From JBAZCO01 sp041654915 (GTDB lineage Bacteria; Bacillota; Clostridia; Christensenellales; DTU072), in the NCBI GenBank assembly GCA_041654915.1, contig JBAZCO010000012.1, positions 1 through 28,236 on the forward strand: a stretch of DNA of 28,236 nucleotides. Reading direction: 5' to 3'. Below are positions 16,046 through 23,949 of this stretch, piece after piece. Position numbers and translations under genes: made by a program. The notes beneath the pieces are model-generated. The model had not been told where the DNA came from and made no database searches. It saw nothing but the letters and a program-made list of their open reading frames with translations. Each line of letters opens with the position of its first letter. Position 1 is the first letter of the stretch.

Positions 16046-18109
16046 TTAGGTTGTTTGGGACTTTTTGTACTCCTCCACTATCTTTTGAGAAAGCGTGGCG
16101 GGTACTTCCTCATACCTATCCATAGCCATTGCAAACTTGCCTCTGCCTTGTGTCATAGAGCGCAGGTCGGTTGCATAGCGAGCAAGCTCTATCATAGGCG
16201 CTTCGGCATTGATAACCGTCTTGCCGTTTTCCGACTCCATACCAAGAATTCTGCCACGGCGCTTATTCATATCGCCCATTATGTCACCCATATAAGATTC
16301 AGGTACGGTAACCTTAACCGACATTATGGGTTCTAAAAGTATGGGATTTGCTTTGGGCAGTCCTTCTCTAAAAGCTATACCAGCAGCAAGTTTGAAAGCC
16401 ATTTCGGAGGAGTCCACATCGTGATAGCTGCCAAAGAACAAGGTTGCCTTTATGCCGTGTACAGGATATCCTGCAAGCACACCCTTTGGCAAGTTTTCAC
16501 GAAGTCCTTTTTCTACTGCGGGTATGTACTGCTTGGGTACTACACCGCCAACTATCTCATCAACAAACTCAAAGTCGCCTTCGTACAGCGGCTCAAAACG
16601 AATGTGCGTATCACCGTACTGCCCGTGTCCGCCCGACTGCTTTTTGTGCTTGCCCTGTTGCTCCACCTTCTTACGAATCGTTTCACGGTATGGGATGCGT
16701 GGGGGGGTTAATACCGCATTTGCCTTATATTTGTTTTTAAGCTTTTTGCAAAGAATATCAAGTTGGCTTTCACCCAAACCACTTATCAGCATTTCGTGCG
16801 TTTCAATGTTCTTTTCAATTCTAAAGGTGGAGTCCTCTTCCATAAGCTTGGTAAGACCTGCTATCACCTTTTCTTCACCGCCCTTGTCCGAGGAGGACAC
16901 GGCAAGCGATATCACCGGCTCGGGGAAGTCTATTGGGTCAAACACCACCTTTTCGGTCGTGTCGCAAAGCGTGTCGCCCGTAGAGGTGTAGTTCAGCTTT
17001 GCCAAAGCGCCAATGTCACCTGCATAAAGGGTATCTACGCTCTCTTGTTTTTTGCCCCTCAATATAAACATAGAGGCTATCTTTTCATTTTCCTCACGGT
17101 TGCTATTGTATGCCTGTTCACCCGTAACAAGCTTACCCCTAATCACTTTGAATATCAATAGTTTGCCCACAAACGGGTCGGATATCGTCTTGAAAACTTG
17201 AAGCGCAATCTTGCCATCCTCCGATGCCACCATTTTGCCCTTTTCGCCGCTTGCAATATTGGTAAAGCCCAAGCCTTTTACCTCGTTGGATGCAGGGAAA
17301 AGCTCAACAATATTATCAAGCAGTTTGGTTAGTACAACATTGCCTACCGCAACGCCCGCTACCATGGGAATAGTTTCGGCGGAAATAATGCGCTTTCTCA
17401 ACCCACGCTTTTTTTCCTCGTCGGTAAGCTCCTCACCGCCAAAAAACTTGTCCAAAAGTTCGTCATCTGCCTCTGCCGCACTTTCAAGAAGAATATTAGA
17501 CTCCTCCGCTGCCATCCCGCTAAGGCTAGCAGGAATAGCCGTTTCTTTATCTGCAAGGTCAAAAGCTTTGTTGGATACAAGGTCTACATAGCCTTCCATT
17601 TGCGTTCCGTTCATAATGGGAAGTTCAAATACCCCTATCCGCCCGGGATACTTTTCTTTAAAAGCCTCGACTGTCTTAAAATAATCGGAGTTTTCTTTGT
17701 TCACTCCATTTACAAAGACCATTGCGGGAATACCTTTTTCTATGCAATACTCAAGCGCCTTTTCTGCCCCCACCGCTACTGCGCCTGTTGCGCCCGCAAC
17801 TATTATTGCCGCATCTGCTACCGTAAGAGCCGCTACCATCTCTCCTTCAAAGTCGAAAAAGCCGGGAACATCTATTATATTGATTTTATAATCCTTATGA
17901 TACGCATAGGCAACCGAAAGCCCTATTGATATGCCACGGCTAATTTCCTCTTGGTCGTAGTCGGAAACGGTTGTACCGTCGTCAACTTTCCCTAGTCGGC
18001 TGATTGCCTTGGTCGAATATAGTATCGCCTCCAAAAGAGAGGTTTTACCTTCGCCGCTATGTCCTATGAGCGCAATGTTTCTTATTTTATCCATATGATA
18101 TACTGCCAT
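16046..18109 (-). CDS. EF-G-like translational GTPase with degenerate GTPase motifs
   Basis: The 687-residue protein is an EF-G paralogue of the clostridial 'EF-G-like' type, not the canonical fusA of the str operon. The P-loop GHSGEGKT is at 16-23 and the switch I motif reads RGIS (58-61). Switch II reads DVPGF (80-84) instead of DTPGH, so the catalytic His is Phe. The guanine-specificity motif NKxD reads N-G-V-N at 134-137. Later domains are intact in outline: GGHGQYGD and GGVVPKQYIPAVEKGLREN of domain IV, and the domain V region MGDIMGDMNKRRGRILGME. A ribosome-binding role is plausible, but GTP hydrolysis and specificity may be altered. The ATG at 18109 is nine bases after AGGAG. It is a single-gene unit with its own promoter and terminator. 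Confidence 0.9.
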   Translation of the reverse strand: MAVYHMDKIRNIALIGHSGEGKTSLLEAILYSTKAISRLGKVDDGTTVSDYDQEEISRGISIGLSVAYAYHKDYKINIIDVPGFFDFEGEMVAALTVADAAIIVAGATGAVAVGAEKALEYCIEKGIPAMVFVNGVNKENSDYFKTVEAFKEKYPGRIGVFELPIMNGTQMEGYVDLVSNKAFDLADKETAIPASLSGMAAEESNILLESAAEADDELLDKFFGGEELTDEEKKRGLRKRIISAETIPMVAGVAVGNVVLTKLLDNIVELFPASNEVKGLGFTNIASGEKGKMVASEDGKIALQVFKTISDPFVGKLLIFKVIRGKLVTGEQAYNSNREENEKIASMFILRGKKQESVDTLYAGDIGALAKLNYTSTGDTLCDTTEKVVFDPIDFPEPVISLAVSSSDKGGEEKVIAGLTKLMEEDSTFRIEKNIETHEMLISGLGESQLDILCKKLKNKYKANAVLTPPRIPYRETIRKKVEQQGKHKKQSGGHGQYGDTHIRFEPLYEGDFEFVDEIVGGVVPKQYIPAVEKGLRENLPKGVLAGYPVHGIKATLFFGSYHDVDSSEMAFKLAAGIAFREGLPKANPILLEPIMSVKVTVPESYMGDIMGDMNKRRGRILGMESENGKTVINAEAPMIELARYATDLRSMTQGRGKFAMAMDRYEEVPATLSQKIVEEYKKSQTT

Positions 18110-18150
18110 TCACGATTCTCCTTGCTGTTTTTTATAAGTCAATTATGAAT

Positions 18151-18179
18151 ATGATACAATAAAATAAAAAAAAATTCAA
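18151..18179 (-). promoter_or_regulatory. Promoter for the EF-G-like gene
   Basis: On the minus strand TTGAAT (18174-18179) and TATCAT (18151-18156) have a 17-base spacer made almost only of T and A. Confidence 0.6.
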
Positions 18180-18235
18180 TAACCTTTAGCTATAAAATCA
18201 CTAAGTATGAAAAAAACTTGAAGTTTAGCCTATTT

Positions 18236-19075
18236 TTATCCGTGAACAGCTGTGTTTATAGCAAAACCAATCACCTTTGCAAAGTCCTCTACCGTCACAT
18301 CAATTTCCTTTACCGTTACCACTAAGCCGTCAAGCTCATCTGATGCCCGCCTAATTCCCGTTCTTGCGTTTTCGGTTAGGGAGGATAATTTCGCCTCTCC
18401 CATATAATCGGCAACAATATTTCTTGCGTATATTACAAGCGGAACGCCTATTGCAATAACAGGTACGCCAAGACTCTCTGCCGAAAGCATCGTCTTTGCA
18501 TTATTCACGCCCGAACCGGGGGTGATGCCCTTGTCGCTAATTTGAATAACCCGCTGCAAACGGGATGTTCGCTTGCTTGCAAGGGTGTCTATTGCTATAA
18601 TTAAGTTCGGCTTTACCCGCTCTGTTACCCCTTTTACAATGTCATAAGACAATAGCCCCGTCACCCCGCTCACACTTCCCGCAATAGCGGCAAGCCGTCC
18701 CTTTCCCGTCATATTTATTCCATCACGATAAAAGTGTTCGGTAATGTCAAGATATTTAAGCGCCTTTGCCCCCAACGCATCCGCTGTCATTCCTTCATTG
18801 CCTACGCCAACGGCAAGAATCTGCTGGTTTTTCCTTATACGGTATTTTTTAAATAATGTTTTTAGGCATTTAGCGGCAGCAAGCCCCACCTCCCTTTGAA
18901 ACTCCTCATCCATAAAAAGACCTTTGGGTAACTCCAGCGAATAATACTCCCCGTCTTTAGACTGCGTCCGCTCGCCGCCAATAGAATAAAACTTCACCCT
19001 TTCCCGAATAGCATCGTCATCATTTGGGACAAGTACCGCATTTTCTATAAATATATTCTCAAATTCACGCATCAT
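18236..19075 (-). CDS. gpr: Germination protease (spore endopeptidase GPR)
   Basis: GPR degrades the small acid-soluble proteins that protect DNA in spores, during germination. The family is clear from VGVGNEGMTADALGAKAL, TEHF, VSGVTGLLSYDIVKGV, the IAIDTLASKRTSRL block and the ISDKGITPGSGVNN motif. The Asp residues in TADALG and IAIDTL match the catalytic aspartates proposed for this family. I place the start at tandem ATGs (19070-19075), giving about 279 residues; a longer frame begins with TTG at 19114 and is unlikely. The ribosome binding site is weak. The short N-terminal region before the core would hold the activation propeptide. It is divergent from rpsT, a common arrangement in spore-forming Bacillota, and indicates that this organism can sporulate. 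Confidence 0.93.
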   Translation of the reverse strand: MMREFENIFIENAVLVPNDDDAIRERVKFYSIGGERTQSKDGEYYSLELPKGLFMDEEFQREVGLAAAKCLKTLFKKYRIRKNQQILAVGVGNEGMTADALGAKALKYLDITEHFYRDGINMTGKGRLAAIAGSVSGVTGLLSYDIVKGVTERVKPNLIIAIDTLASKRTSRLQRVIQISDKGITPGSGVNNAKTMLSAESLGVPVIAIGVPLVIYARNIVADYMGEAKLSSLTENARTGIRRASDELDGLVVTVKEIDVTVEDFAKVIGFAINTAVHG

Positions 19076-19121
19076 ATATAATGTAGTGTAATCTTTTTTG
19101 CAAATAATTATCAATATTCAA

Positions 19122-19150
19122 TTGCAAACATTTAGATTATATGGTAGAAT
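19122..19150 (+). promoter_or_regulatory. Promoter for rpsT
   Basis: TTGCAA (19122-19127) and TAGAAT (19145-19150) are separated by 17 bases, about 45 bases before the ATG. No clear sporulation-sigma promoter for the divergent gpr could be placed. Confidence 0.6.
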
Positions 19151-19193
19151 AACAAAGCGTTTAATTATAGATATGTAAATCAAGGAGAGATAT

Positions 19194-19475
19194 ATGGCAA
19201 ACATCAAGTCCCAAAAAAAGAGAATCCTGATATCGAGAGAGGAAAGAGCCTCCAATAACAGCAAAAAGACCCGTGTCAAAAATGCGGTTAAAAAATATGA
19301 GGCGGCAATTGCTGAAGGTAATATTGAGCTTGCAACCGAACTTTTACCACAAACAATGTCGGTAATCGACGCTGCAAAGAGTGACGGCGTATACAAAAAG
19401 AACACAGCAAGCCGCAAGATTGCACGCCTATCCAAACATCTCAGCGACCTCAAAGCCGCCCAAGCAGCGGAATAA
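19194..19475 (+). CDS. rpsT: 30S ribosomal protein S20
   Basis: The 93-residue basic protein begins MANIKSQKKRILISREE and has the helix pattern and length of ribosomal protein S20, which binds 16S rRNA early in 30S assembly. SVIDAAKSDGVYKKNTASRKIARLSKHL is the typical C-terminal region with the conserved K-KN-A-RKK-RL spacing. AAGGAG precedes the ATG by eight bases. It is followed 48 bases later by a tRNA-Pro gene, with no terminator between, so both may share one transcript ending at 19639. Confidence 0.96.
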   Translation: MANIKSQKKRILISREERASNNSKKTRVKNAVKKYEAAIAEGNIELATELLPQTMSVIDAAKSDGVYKKNTASRKIARLSKHLSDLKAAQAAE

Positions 19476-19523
19476 ATTCCAACAAATAACCAAACAGTAT
19501 CGGCTCTTCCCCGATACCAATTT

Positions 19524-19600
19524 CTGGGTGTGGCGCAGCTTGGTAGCGCGCTTGAATGGGGTTCAAGAGGCCGGAAGTTCAAATCTTCTCACCCAGACCA
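19524..19600 (+). tRNA. tRNA-Pro (anticodon GGG)
   Basis: A 77-base tRNA with acceptor stem CTGGGTG/CACCCAG, discriminator A and an encoded CCA (19598-19600). The anticodon stem CTTGA/TCAAG encloses ATGGGGT, giving anticodon GGG. Together with tRNA-Pro(CGG) at 12876-12952 it makes two proline tRNAs within 7 kb. Confidence 0.95.
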
Positions 19601-19608
19601 AAACCCAC

Positions 19609-19639
19609 AAAAACCGTCTTAAAATCAAAGGCGGTTTTT
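19609..19639 (+). terminator. Terminator after rpsT/tRNA-Pro
   Basis: AACCGTCTT and AAGGCGGTT form a stem with one G-T pair, with flanking A and T runs. It separates the housekeeping genes from the CRISPR-Cas operon. Confidence 0.75.
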
Positions 19640-19725
19640 GCATATTTATATCTTTTTATTTAGCATTTTGTATAAGATTATTAGACTGGTGCAGCCCCGA
19701 CGCAGTCGCTCATCAATTTTAATTA

Positions 19726-19754
19726 TTGATTTTTTTATTTTTGTATGATATTCT
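19726..19754 (+). promoter_or_regulatory. Possible promoter for the cas operon
   Basis: TTGATT (19726-19731) and TATTCT (19749-19754) are 17 bases apart and about 87 bases before cas6. The -35 overlaps a weak AT-only hairpin (ATCAAT/ATTGAT) followed by a T-run. This 200-base gap (19641-19840) holds nothing else recognisable. Confidence 0.35.
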
Positions 19755-19840
19755 TTTATTAGTAGTGATAATCAAGGGGCAGCCCAAAACAACAAACAAG
19801 AAGTAAATTTAAGCAAATTTAACACAAAGGAGTAAGAGAA

Positions 19841-20551
19841 TTGAAGTTAATTCTAGGTTTTCAATTATCTTCGGAAAAGGTGGATATTAATTACAGAAGT
19901 TCTATAATGAGTTTTATTAAGCATTTATTATCTAATAAGTACGAAGACGATTTTAATTTGTTATTTAGCGACCCAATAATGAAAAGTTATACTTTTAGCG
20001 TTTATTTCCCCAATGTGATTATGGGTGAGGATGCACTTGAAGTTCAAGACAAACAAATGAGTGTTGCTATATCAGGATACGATAGTGCATTAATTGTTAA
20101 ACTCTATAATGCATCGCTATCTATGAAAAACAAGCCATATCCAATGGCTGGCAATAATATGATACTAAAAAGAATGAGGCTGGATAACTTCCCCAAAAGC
20201 CTAAAACAAATCAATGTGATAAAGTTTTTATGCCCATTGGTTGTTAGGAAAAGAGAAGACGGCAAGGACAGTTATCTCACATATAAAAACGATGATTTTA
20301 ACAAATACTTAAATATTGCAGTAGCAAATCTTTTTAACCGAATGGGTATCTCTCTTGAAAACCAAAGTATAAAGCTAACCCCATATAAAGTGCGCACTAC
20401 CGTAGTCAAACAAGAAAATATCTCTTTTGAAGTTAGCATTGGCACTTTCATATTAGAGGGCGACCCTCAAACCTTAAATGTTCTCTATCAAACAGGTATG
20501 GGCAGCAGACGCAGTCAGGGCTTTGGCATGTTTGAAGTAATTGGAGGTTAA
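19841..20551 (+). CDS. cas6: CRISPR repeat RNA endoribonuclease Cas6
   Basis: Cas6 cuts the CRISPR transcript inside each repeat to make mature crRNAs. The 236-residue protein has the double ferredoxin-fold length and the hallmark glycine-rich loop near the C-terminus, GMGSRRSQGFGMFEV (219-233). The only histidine in the protein is His28, in the N-terminal YRSSIMSFIKHLL helix, so it is the natural candidate for a catalytic general acid if the mechanism uses His. The start is TTG at 19841, seven bases after AGGAG; no nearby ATG has a comparable site. The cas8b ribosome binding site lies inside the last codons of this gene, which suggests coupled translation. It is the first gene of the type I-B operon. 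Confidence 0.9.
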   Translation: MKLILGFQLSSEKVDINYRSSIMSFIKHLLSNKYEDDFNLLFSDPIMKSYTFSVYFPNVIMGEDALEVQDKQMSVAISGYDSALIVKLYNASLSMKNKPYPMAGNNMILKRMRLDNFPKSLKQINVIKFLCPLVVRKREDGKDSYLTYKNDDFNKYLNIAVANLFNRMGISLENQSIKLTPYKVRTTVVKQENISFEVSIGTFILEGDPQTLNVLYQTGMGSRRSQGFGMFEVIGG

Positions 20552-20552
20552 T

Positions 20553-22247
20553 ATGTCGGACTATATTAAAATATCTTTGGATACAGGTCTTTTTAATGCA
20601 GGTGTCGTTGGACTTATCAAACTGCTTGAAATGGCAGAGGAAAAGTATAATTTAGATGAGCAGTACATTGAGGTGAAAAAAGACTTTTTTGCAAGAGAAG
20701 ATTTGGCAAATCTTTACCTTGATATGATTTTTATTACCTATAAGAATACAGATAGGTTTGGTAAACTAATAAATATAGACTTTACCACTTGCGATGAAAA
20801 AATCTTAGATGACTACACTAAGTTATTCAAAAATAAAACTGCTCCCAATATATGTGAAACCTACAAAGACACGGGCTTTGTTGCATTAATGAACGAATTT
20901 GCCGCCATAACAAAAAAAGAAATCGATGCAAAAAGAGCAAAGGGCATTGAAATAAGGGACTATCTTCGCCAAAACGAAGATTTATATCGCTATATTGTCA
21001 TCGGTCACGCAACAAGGGAGGAGCTTGGTGAATTTTTTGACTCTATGGCATACCTGGCTCTTTCTCAAGGCAATAAATTAATAAAAAAGAATACGCCTTT
21101 TTTAGAAGCATTAAATGAGTTTATTTTCACTAACCTATCTAAGTTCGCAGTCGATTATGATAACTATTTGCAATCTAATAAAGACCATGGCTTGCAGCAC
21201 AGAAATATCTCTTTTTTTGAATCCGACGATAGCGACTTGCGACTTGATAAATACCAGTGCTTGCAATGTAGAGATATCTCCTTTCCCAACAAAAAACTGA
21301 TGGTTGAAATGAAGTTTTTAGTTGATTTTGCAGATGACCCCGGCAAAAAACAATCGCCTTTTTGGAACTTTGAGCCAGACGCCAATCTTTGCCCTATTTG
21401 CGCTTTTGTCTATATGCTCATGCCGTTTGGATTTGCCGATATAGCGGGTAGAAGTTATAAAAAAGATAAACTTTTTATCAATGATAATAGCTCTGTTGAA
21501 CAGCTGTGGAAAAGGAACAAAACCTATGCCGAACAAGAGGATTTAAATAAATACAAGGTGATAAATGCCATTGTTCTAGATGAGCTAAAAACAAAACAGG
21601 AATATGAACTTAACAATATTGAACTTATTTTACGGGAAAACTACGAAAAAAGGTCCTTTTATTCTTATTCAGTATTAGGGCAAGATGTATTAGAAATAAT
21701 TCGAGACGCCCAAAACTTTCTTAAACCTTTATCTCGCACCGTCGTTAAGACAAGTGACAATGAATACATCAATATTTTTGCCGAAGTTTTAAACAATTTA
21801 TTAAACAGCAGCAATCAATGGAATCTTATGCAAACTATATTGCGGCTAGAAGATTCCACTTCAGGAAAAAATAACAACCTAATCAATAATATACTACAAA
21901 TACAAATCAAACAAAATAAAGCAAAGGAGTGCGGTATGAAAAATGAAAAAAAGATAATTAGTGCAAAAATGAGCGGAATTACTATTAAAAGATACTTTGG
22001 CACAGAGGCGGAAAACAAACTGCGGTCATATATCTACAAGCTTATTAATGCGTTGGGAACAGGCAACCGAGATATGTTTTTGGATGCCGTAACACGAATG
22101 TACAGCGGAATAAATATGGAAATTCCCTCTGTATTTTTTGATGTGTTCTCATCCGATGAGGACTTCAAGGAAATAGGCTATGCCTATGTGTTGGGTCTAA
22201 AAGGCGGAGAATACCAGAAAAAAGACACTGATGCAACCCAAGAATAA
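20553..22247 (+). CDS. cas8b: Type I-B Cascade large subunit Cas8b (Cst1-like)
   Basis: This is the large subunit of the type I-B effector complex, which in the family recognises the PAM and recruits Cas3. I identify it by position between cas6 and cas7, its 564-residue length and a Cst1-like zinc-binding pattern: CLQC (236-239) and CPIC (280-283). The sequence is otherwise poorly conserved, as usual for Cas8. The ATG at 20553 follows GGAGG by five bases and is one base after the cas6 stop. Two features are odd: a degenerate 23-codon duplication just before and including the first CxxC, and an internal ribosome binding site and ATG at 21936 that would yield a separate C-terminal small subunit. 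Confidence 0.85.
   Translation: MSDYIKISLDTGLFNAGVVGLIKLLEMAEEKYNLDEQYIEVKKDFFAREDLANLYLDMIFITYKNTDRFGKLINIDFTTCDEKILDDYTKLFKNKTAPNICETYKDTGFVALMNEFAAITKKEIDAKRAKGIEIRDYLRQNEDLYRYIVIGHATREELGEFFDSMAYLALSQGNKLIKKNTPFLEALNEFIFTNLSKFAVDYDNYLQSNKDHGLQHRNISFFESDDSDLRLDKYQCLQCRDISFPNKKLMVEMKFLVDFADDPGKKQSPFWNFEPDANLCPICAFVYMLMPFGFADIAGRSYKKDKLFINDNSSVEQLWKRNKTYAEQEDLNKYKVINAIVLDELKTKQEYELNNIELILRENYEKRSFYSYSVLGQDVLEIIRDAQNFLKPLSRTVVKTSDNEYINIFAEVLNNLLNSSNQWNLMQTILRLEDSTSGKNNNLINNILQIQIKQNKAKECGMKNEKKIISAKMSGITIKRYFGTEAENKLRSYIYKLINALGTGNRDMFLDAVTRMYSGINMEIPSVFFDVFSSDEDFKEIGYAYVLGLKGGEYQKKDTDATQE
21190..21281 (+). repeat. Diverged tandem duplication inside cas8b
   Basis: Bases 21190-21212 and 21259-21281 match at 17 of 23 positions, offset by 69 bases (23 codons). 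The proteins read GLQHRNISF (from 213) and CLQCRDISF (from 236). Only the second copy keeps the CxxC pair. Confidence 0.65.
21936..22247 (+). CDS. cas11b: Predicted Cas11b small subunit from an internal start in cas8b
   Basis: Within cas8b, AAAGGAG (21923-21929) stands six bases before ATG 21936, which is in the same frame (codon 462). Translation from here gives a 103-residue product with mostly helical character, ending with the same stop as Cas8b. In type I-B, I-C and I-D systems, a Cas11 small subunit made from an internal start in the cas8 or cas10 gene is an established finding; this position and length fit it well. The product would line the belly of the Cascade complex and bind the displaced strand. 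The ribosome binding site is as good as those of the flanking cas genes. Expression is inferred, not shown. Confidence 0.7.
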   Translation: MKNEKKIISAKMSGITIKRYFGTEAENKLRSYIYKLINALGTGNRDMFLDAVTRMYSGINMEIPSVFFDVFSSDEDFKEIGYAYVLGLKGGEYQKKDTDATQE

Positions 22248-22280
22248 ATAATTACAAACAAATCGAAAAGGAGAATTAAT

Positions 22281-23153
22281 ATGAAAAAAAATGGTTTAAC
22301 AATAAGTTTAGTTTTTGAGGCAGAGAGCGCTAACTACGGTGAAGGCTTTGGCAATATCACACAACTTAAAAAAGTATCAAGAGGGGATGGCAATGCTTAT
22401 AGTTACATATCAAGGCAAGCCCTCCGCTACAACATTATCAACCAGCTGGGTTGGGACAATACCGAATGCGAAAAAGATGGCAAGGACGATAAAGCTGTCG
22501 TGCAGTTTGCCCCCCATGCAACCATAGATAAATATCCCGAAATTGACTTTTTTGGATATATGAAAACAGAAAAAAGCAAAAATGCAAAAATCCGTAATGC
22601 TGTTGCAAGGTTATCCAATGCCATATCTTTAGAAAGCTACAATGCAGAAACTGACTTCCTAACAAATATGGGGCTTGCCAAGCGTGTCGGCGGGGGCAAC
22701 AACATCGCCCAAAGCGAGATACACAAATCATTTTATACCTATACAATAACCATTGATTTGGACTTGATTGGCATAGATGTAAATGATGACATAAATATTC
22801 CAAACCCCGAAAAAGCAAACAGAGTTAAGGACTTTTTGGGTACAATAGAGTATTTATATCGTGATATAAAAGCAAGAAGGGAAAACTTTTCACCTGTTTT
22901 TGCAATAGGCGGACTCTACCAACGCAAAAACCCCTATTTTGAAAACAGAATTGCCCTCAATAAAAAGATGCTCAATCTGGATAAATTGTTAGAGTGCATT
23001 AACGCAAACGAAGACACCAAATCCAACACCAAGGTAGGCTACCTGAGCGGCTCTTTTAATAATTGCCCCGATATATATGAAAAACTCAACCCCTCTACCA
23101 TTGCAGAATTCTTTAGCTCTATTAAACGGGAGGTGGATAACTACTATGCTTAA
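22281..23153 (+). CDS. cas7: Type I-B Cascade backbone protein Cas7 (Cst2/DevR family)
   Basis: Cas7 proteins polymerise along the crRNA to form the Cascade backbone. The 290-residue protein begins with a beta strand typical of the family (GLTISLVFEAESANYGEG), followed by SYISRQALRYNI, which matches the Cst2/DevR pattern of RNA-contacting residues, and has FSPVFAIGGLYQRKNPYFENR near residues 208-228. AAAGGAG lies about eight bases before the ATG. The gene starts 33 bases after cas8b and its last codons overlap the cas5 start by eight bases, so cas7 and cas5 are probably translated in a coupled way. Confidence 0.9.
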   Translation: MKKNGLTISLVFEAESANYGEGFGNITQLKKVSRGDGNAYSYISRQALRYNIINQLGWDNTECEKDGKDDKAVVQFAPHATIDKYPEIDFFGYMKTEKSKNAKIRNAVARLSNAISLESYNAETDFLTNMGLAKRVGGGNNIAQSEIHKSFYTYTITIDLDLIGIDVNDDINIPNPEKANRVKDFLGTIEYLYRDIKARRENFSPVFAIGGLYQRKNPYFENRIALNKKMLNLDKLLECINANEDTKSNTKVGYLSGSFNNCPDIYEKLNPSTIAEFFSSIKREVDNYYA

Positions 23154-23949
23154 AGCTATCAGAATAATTGCCTACCAAAATATGCCCAACTATCGCAAGC
23201 CTGCGGCAATAGCAATACAAGATAGCTACAAACTTCCACCCTACTCCACTGTAATCGGATTTATTCATACGGCTTGCGGCTTTACCGAATATCATCCCAT
23301 GAGGGTATCCATTGCGGGTCGCAACAAGTCCTCTGTTGTAGATATGTACACTCGCTATTTTCATGGCGGAAGAAAACTTGAGTTTGGCAGACACCAACTC
23401 TTTACAGAAAATAATTCTGGCATGGGGCTTGGCGGTTTTGCCGATAGTTTGAGCGGTATTCCCAGCGAACAAGAAGGCAGAACAGGTATCACACGAAGTC
23501 TAGGCTATGCTCAGTTAATGGTGGATATGGAGCTTGCTATCTATGTTGTGCCAGATAACCCCGATGAACTTGAAGTTATCAAAAACGGGTTACTAAATCC
23601 CGTGCGATATCCCGCCCTTGGCAGGCACGAAGATATTCTCAGGCTAGACAATGTGGAAATTGTAAACTTAGCCCGCCAGTCAGATGACGATGAGGATGAG
23701 AGCCAAAGTTTCTCTATGCCATATGATGCCCTTATACCTTTAGATATCTACGAGGAATTGGAAATTTTTGTGAGCGGAACTGTTTATAATATGAACAAAG
23801 TCTTTAAAACAGATAAAACCGGCAAAGACCCTTTGCGCAAGATAACCGAACGGGTTAAGGCAAAGTTGGTAAAAGGAGGCACTACTTTCACAGTTAATGC
23901 ATACTACGATATTTATCAAGGTGACAAGATAGGAATATTTTTAGCGTGA
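23146..23949 (+). CDS. cas5: Type I-B Cascade protein Cas5
   Basis: Cas5 caps the 5' handle of the crRNA in Cascade. The 267-residue protein begins MLKAIRIIAYQNMPNYRKP and has SYKLPPYSTVIGFIHTACG, the typical Cas5 N-terminal motif of the type I-B Cst/Tneap branch. An acidic stretch (DDDEDE, about 184-189) interrupts the C-terminal half. I chose the ATG at 23146, which overlaps the cas7 stop (ATGCTTAA). GGGAGG lies 12 bases upstream. Its stop overlaps the cas3 GTG by four bases. Confidence 0.9.
   Translation: MLKAIRIIAYQNMPNYRKPAAIAIQDSYKLPPYSTVIGFIHTACGFTEYHPMRVSIAGRNKSSVVDMYTRYFHGGRKLEFGRHQLFTENNSGMGLGGFADSLSGIPSEQEGRTGITRSLGYAQLMVDMELAIYVVPDNPDELEVIKNGLLNPVRYPALGRHEDILRLDNVEIVNLARQSDDDEDESQSFSMPYDALIPLDIYEELEIFVSGTVYNMNKVFKTDKTGKDPLRKITERVKAKLVKGGTTFTVNAYYDIYQGDKIGIFLA

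Noticed and set aside
19118..19582. A 154-codon minus-strand open frame across rpsT and the tRNA
   Set aside because: It is antisense to ribosomal protein S20 and part of tRNA-Pro; both are unmistakable.
19524..19840. tRNA-Pro as an attachment site for a mobile island carrying the cas genes
   Set aside because: No repeat of the tRNA 3' end was found further right in the window, and no integrase gene is present. The AT-rich change alone is not enough.
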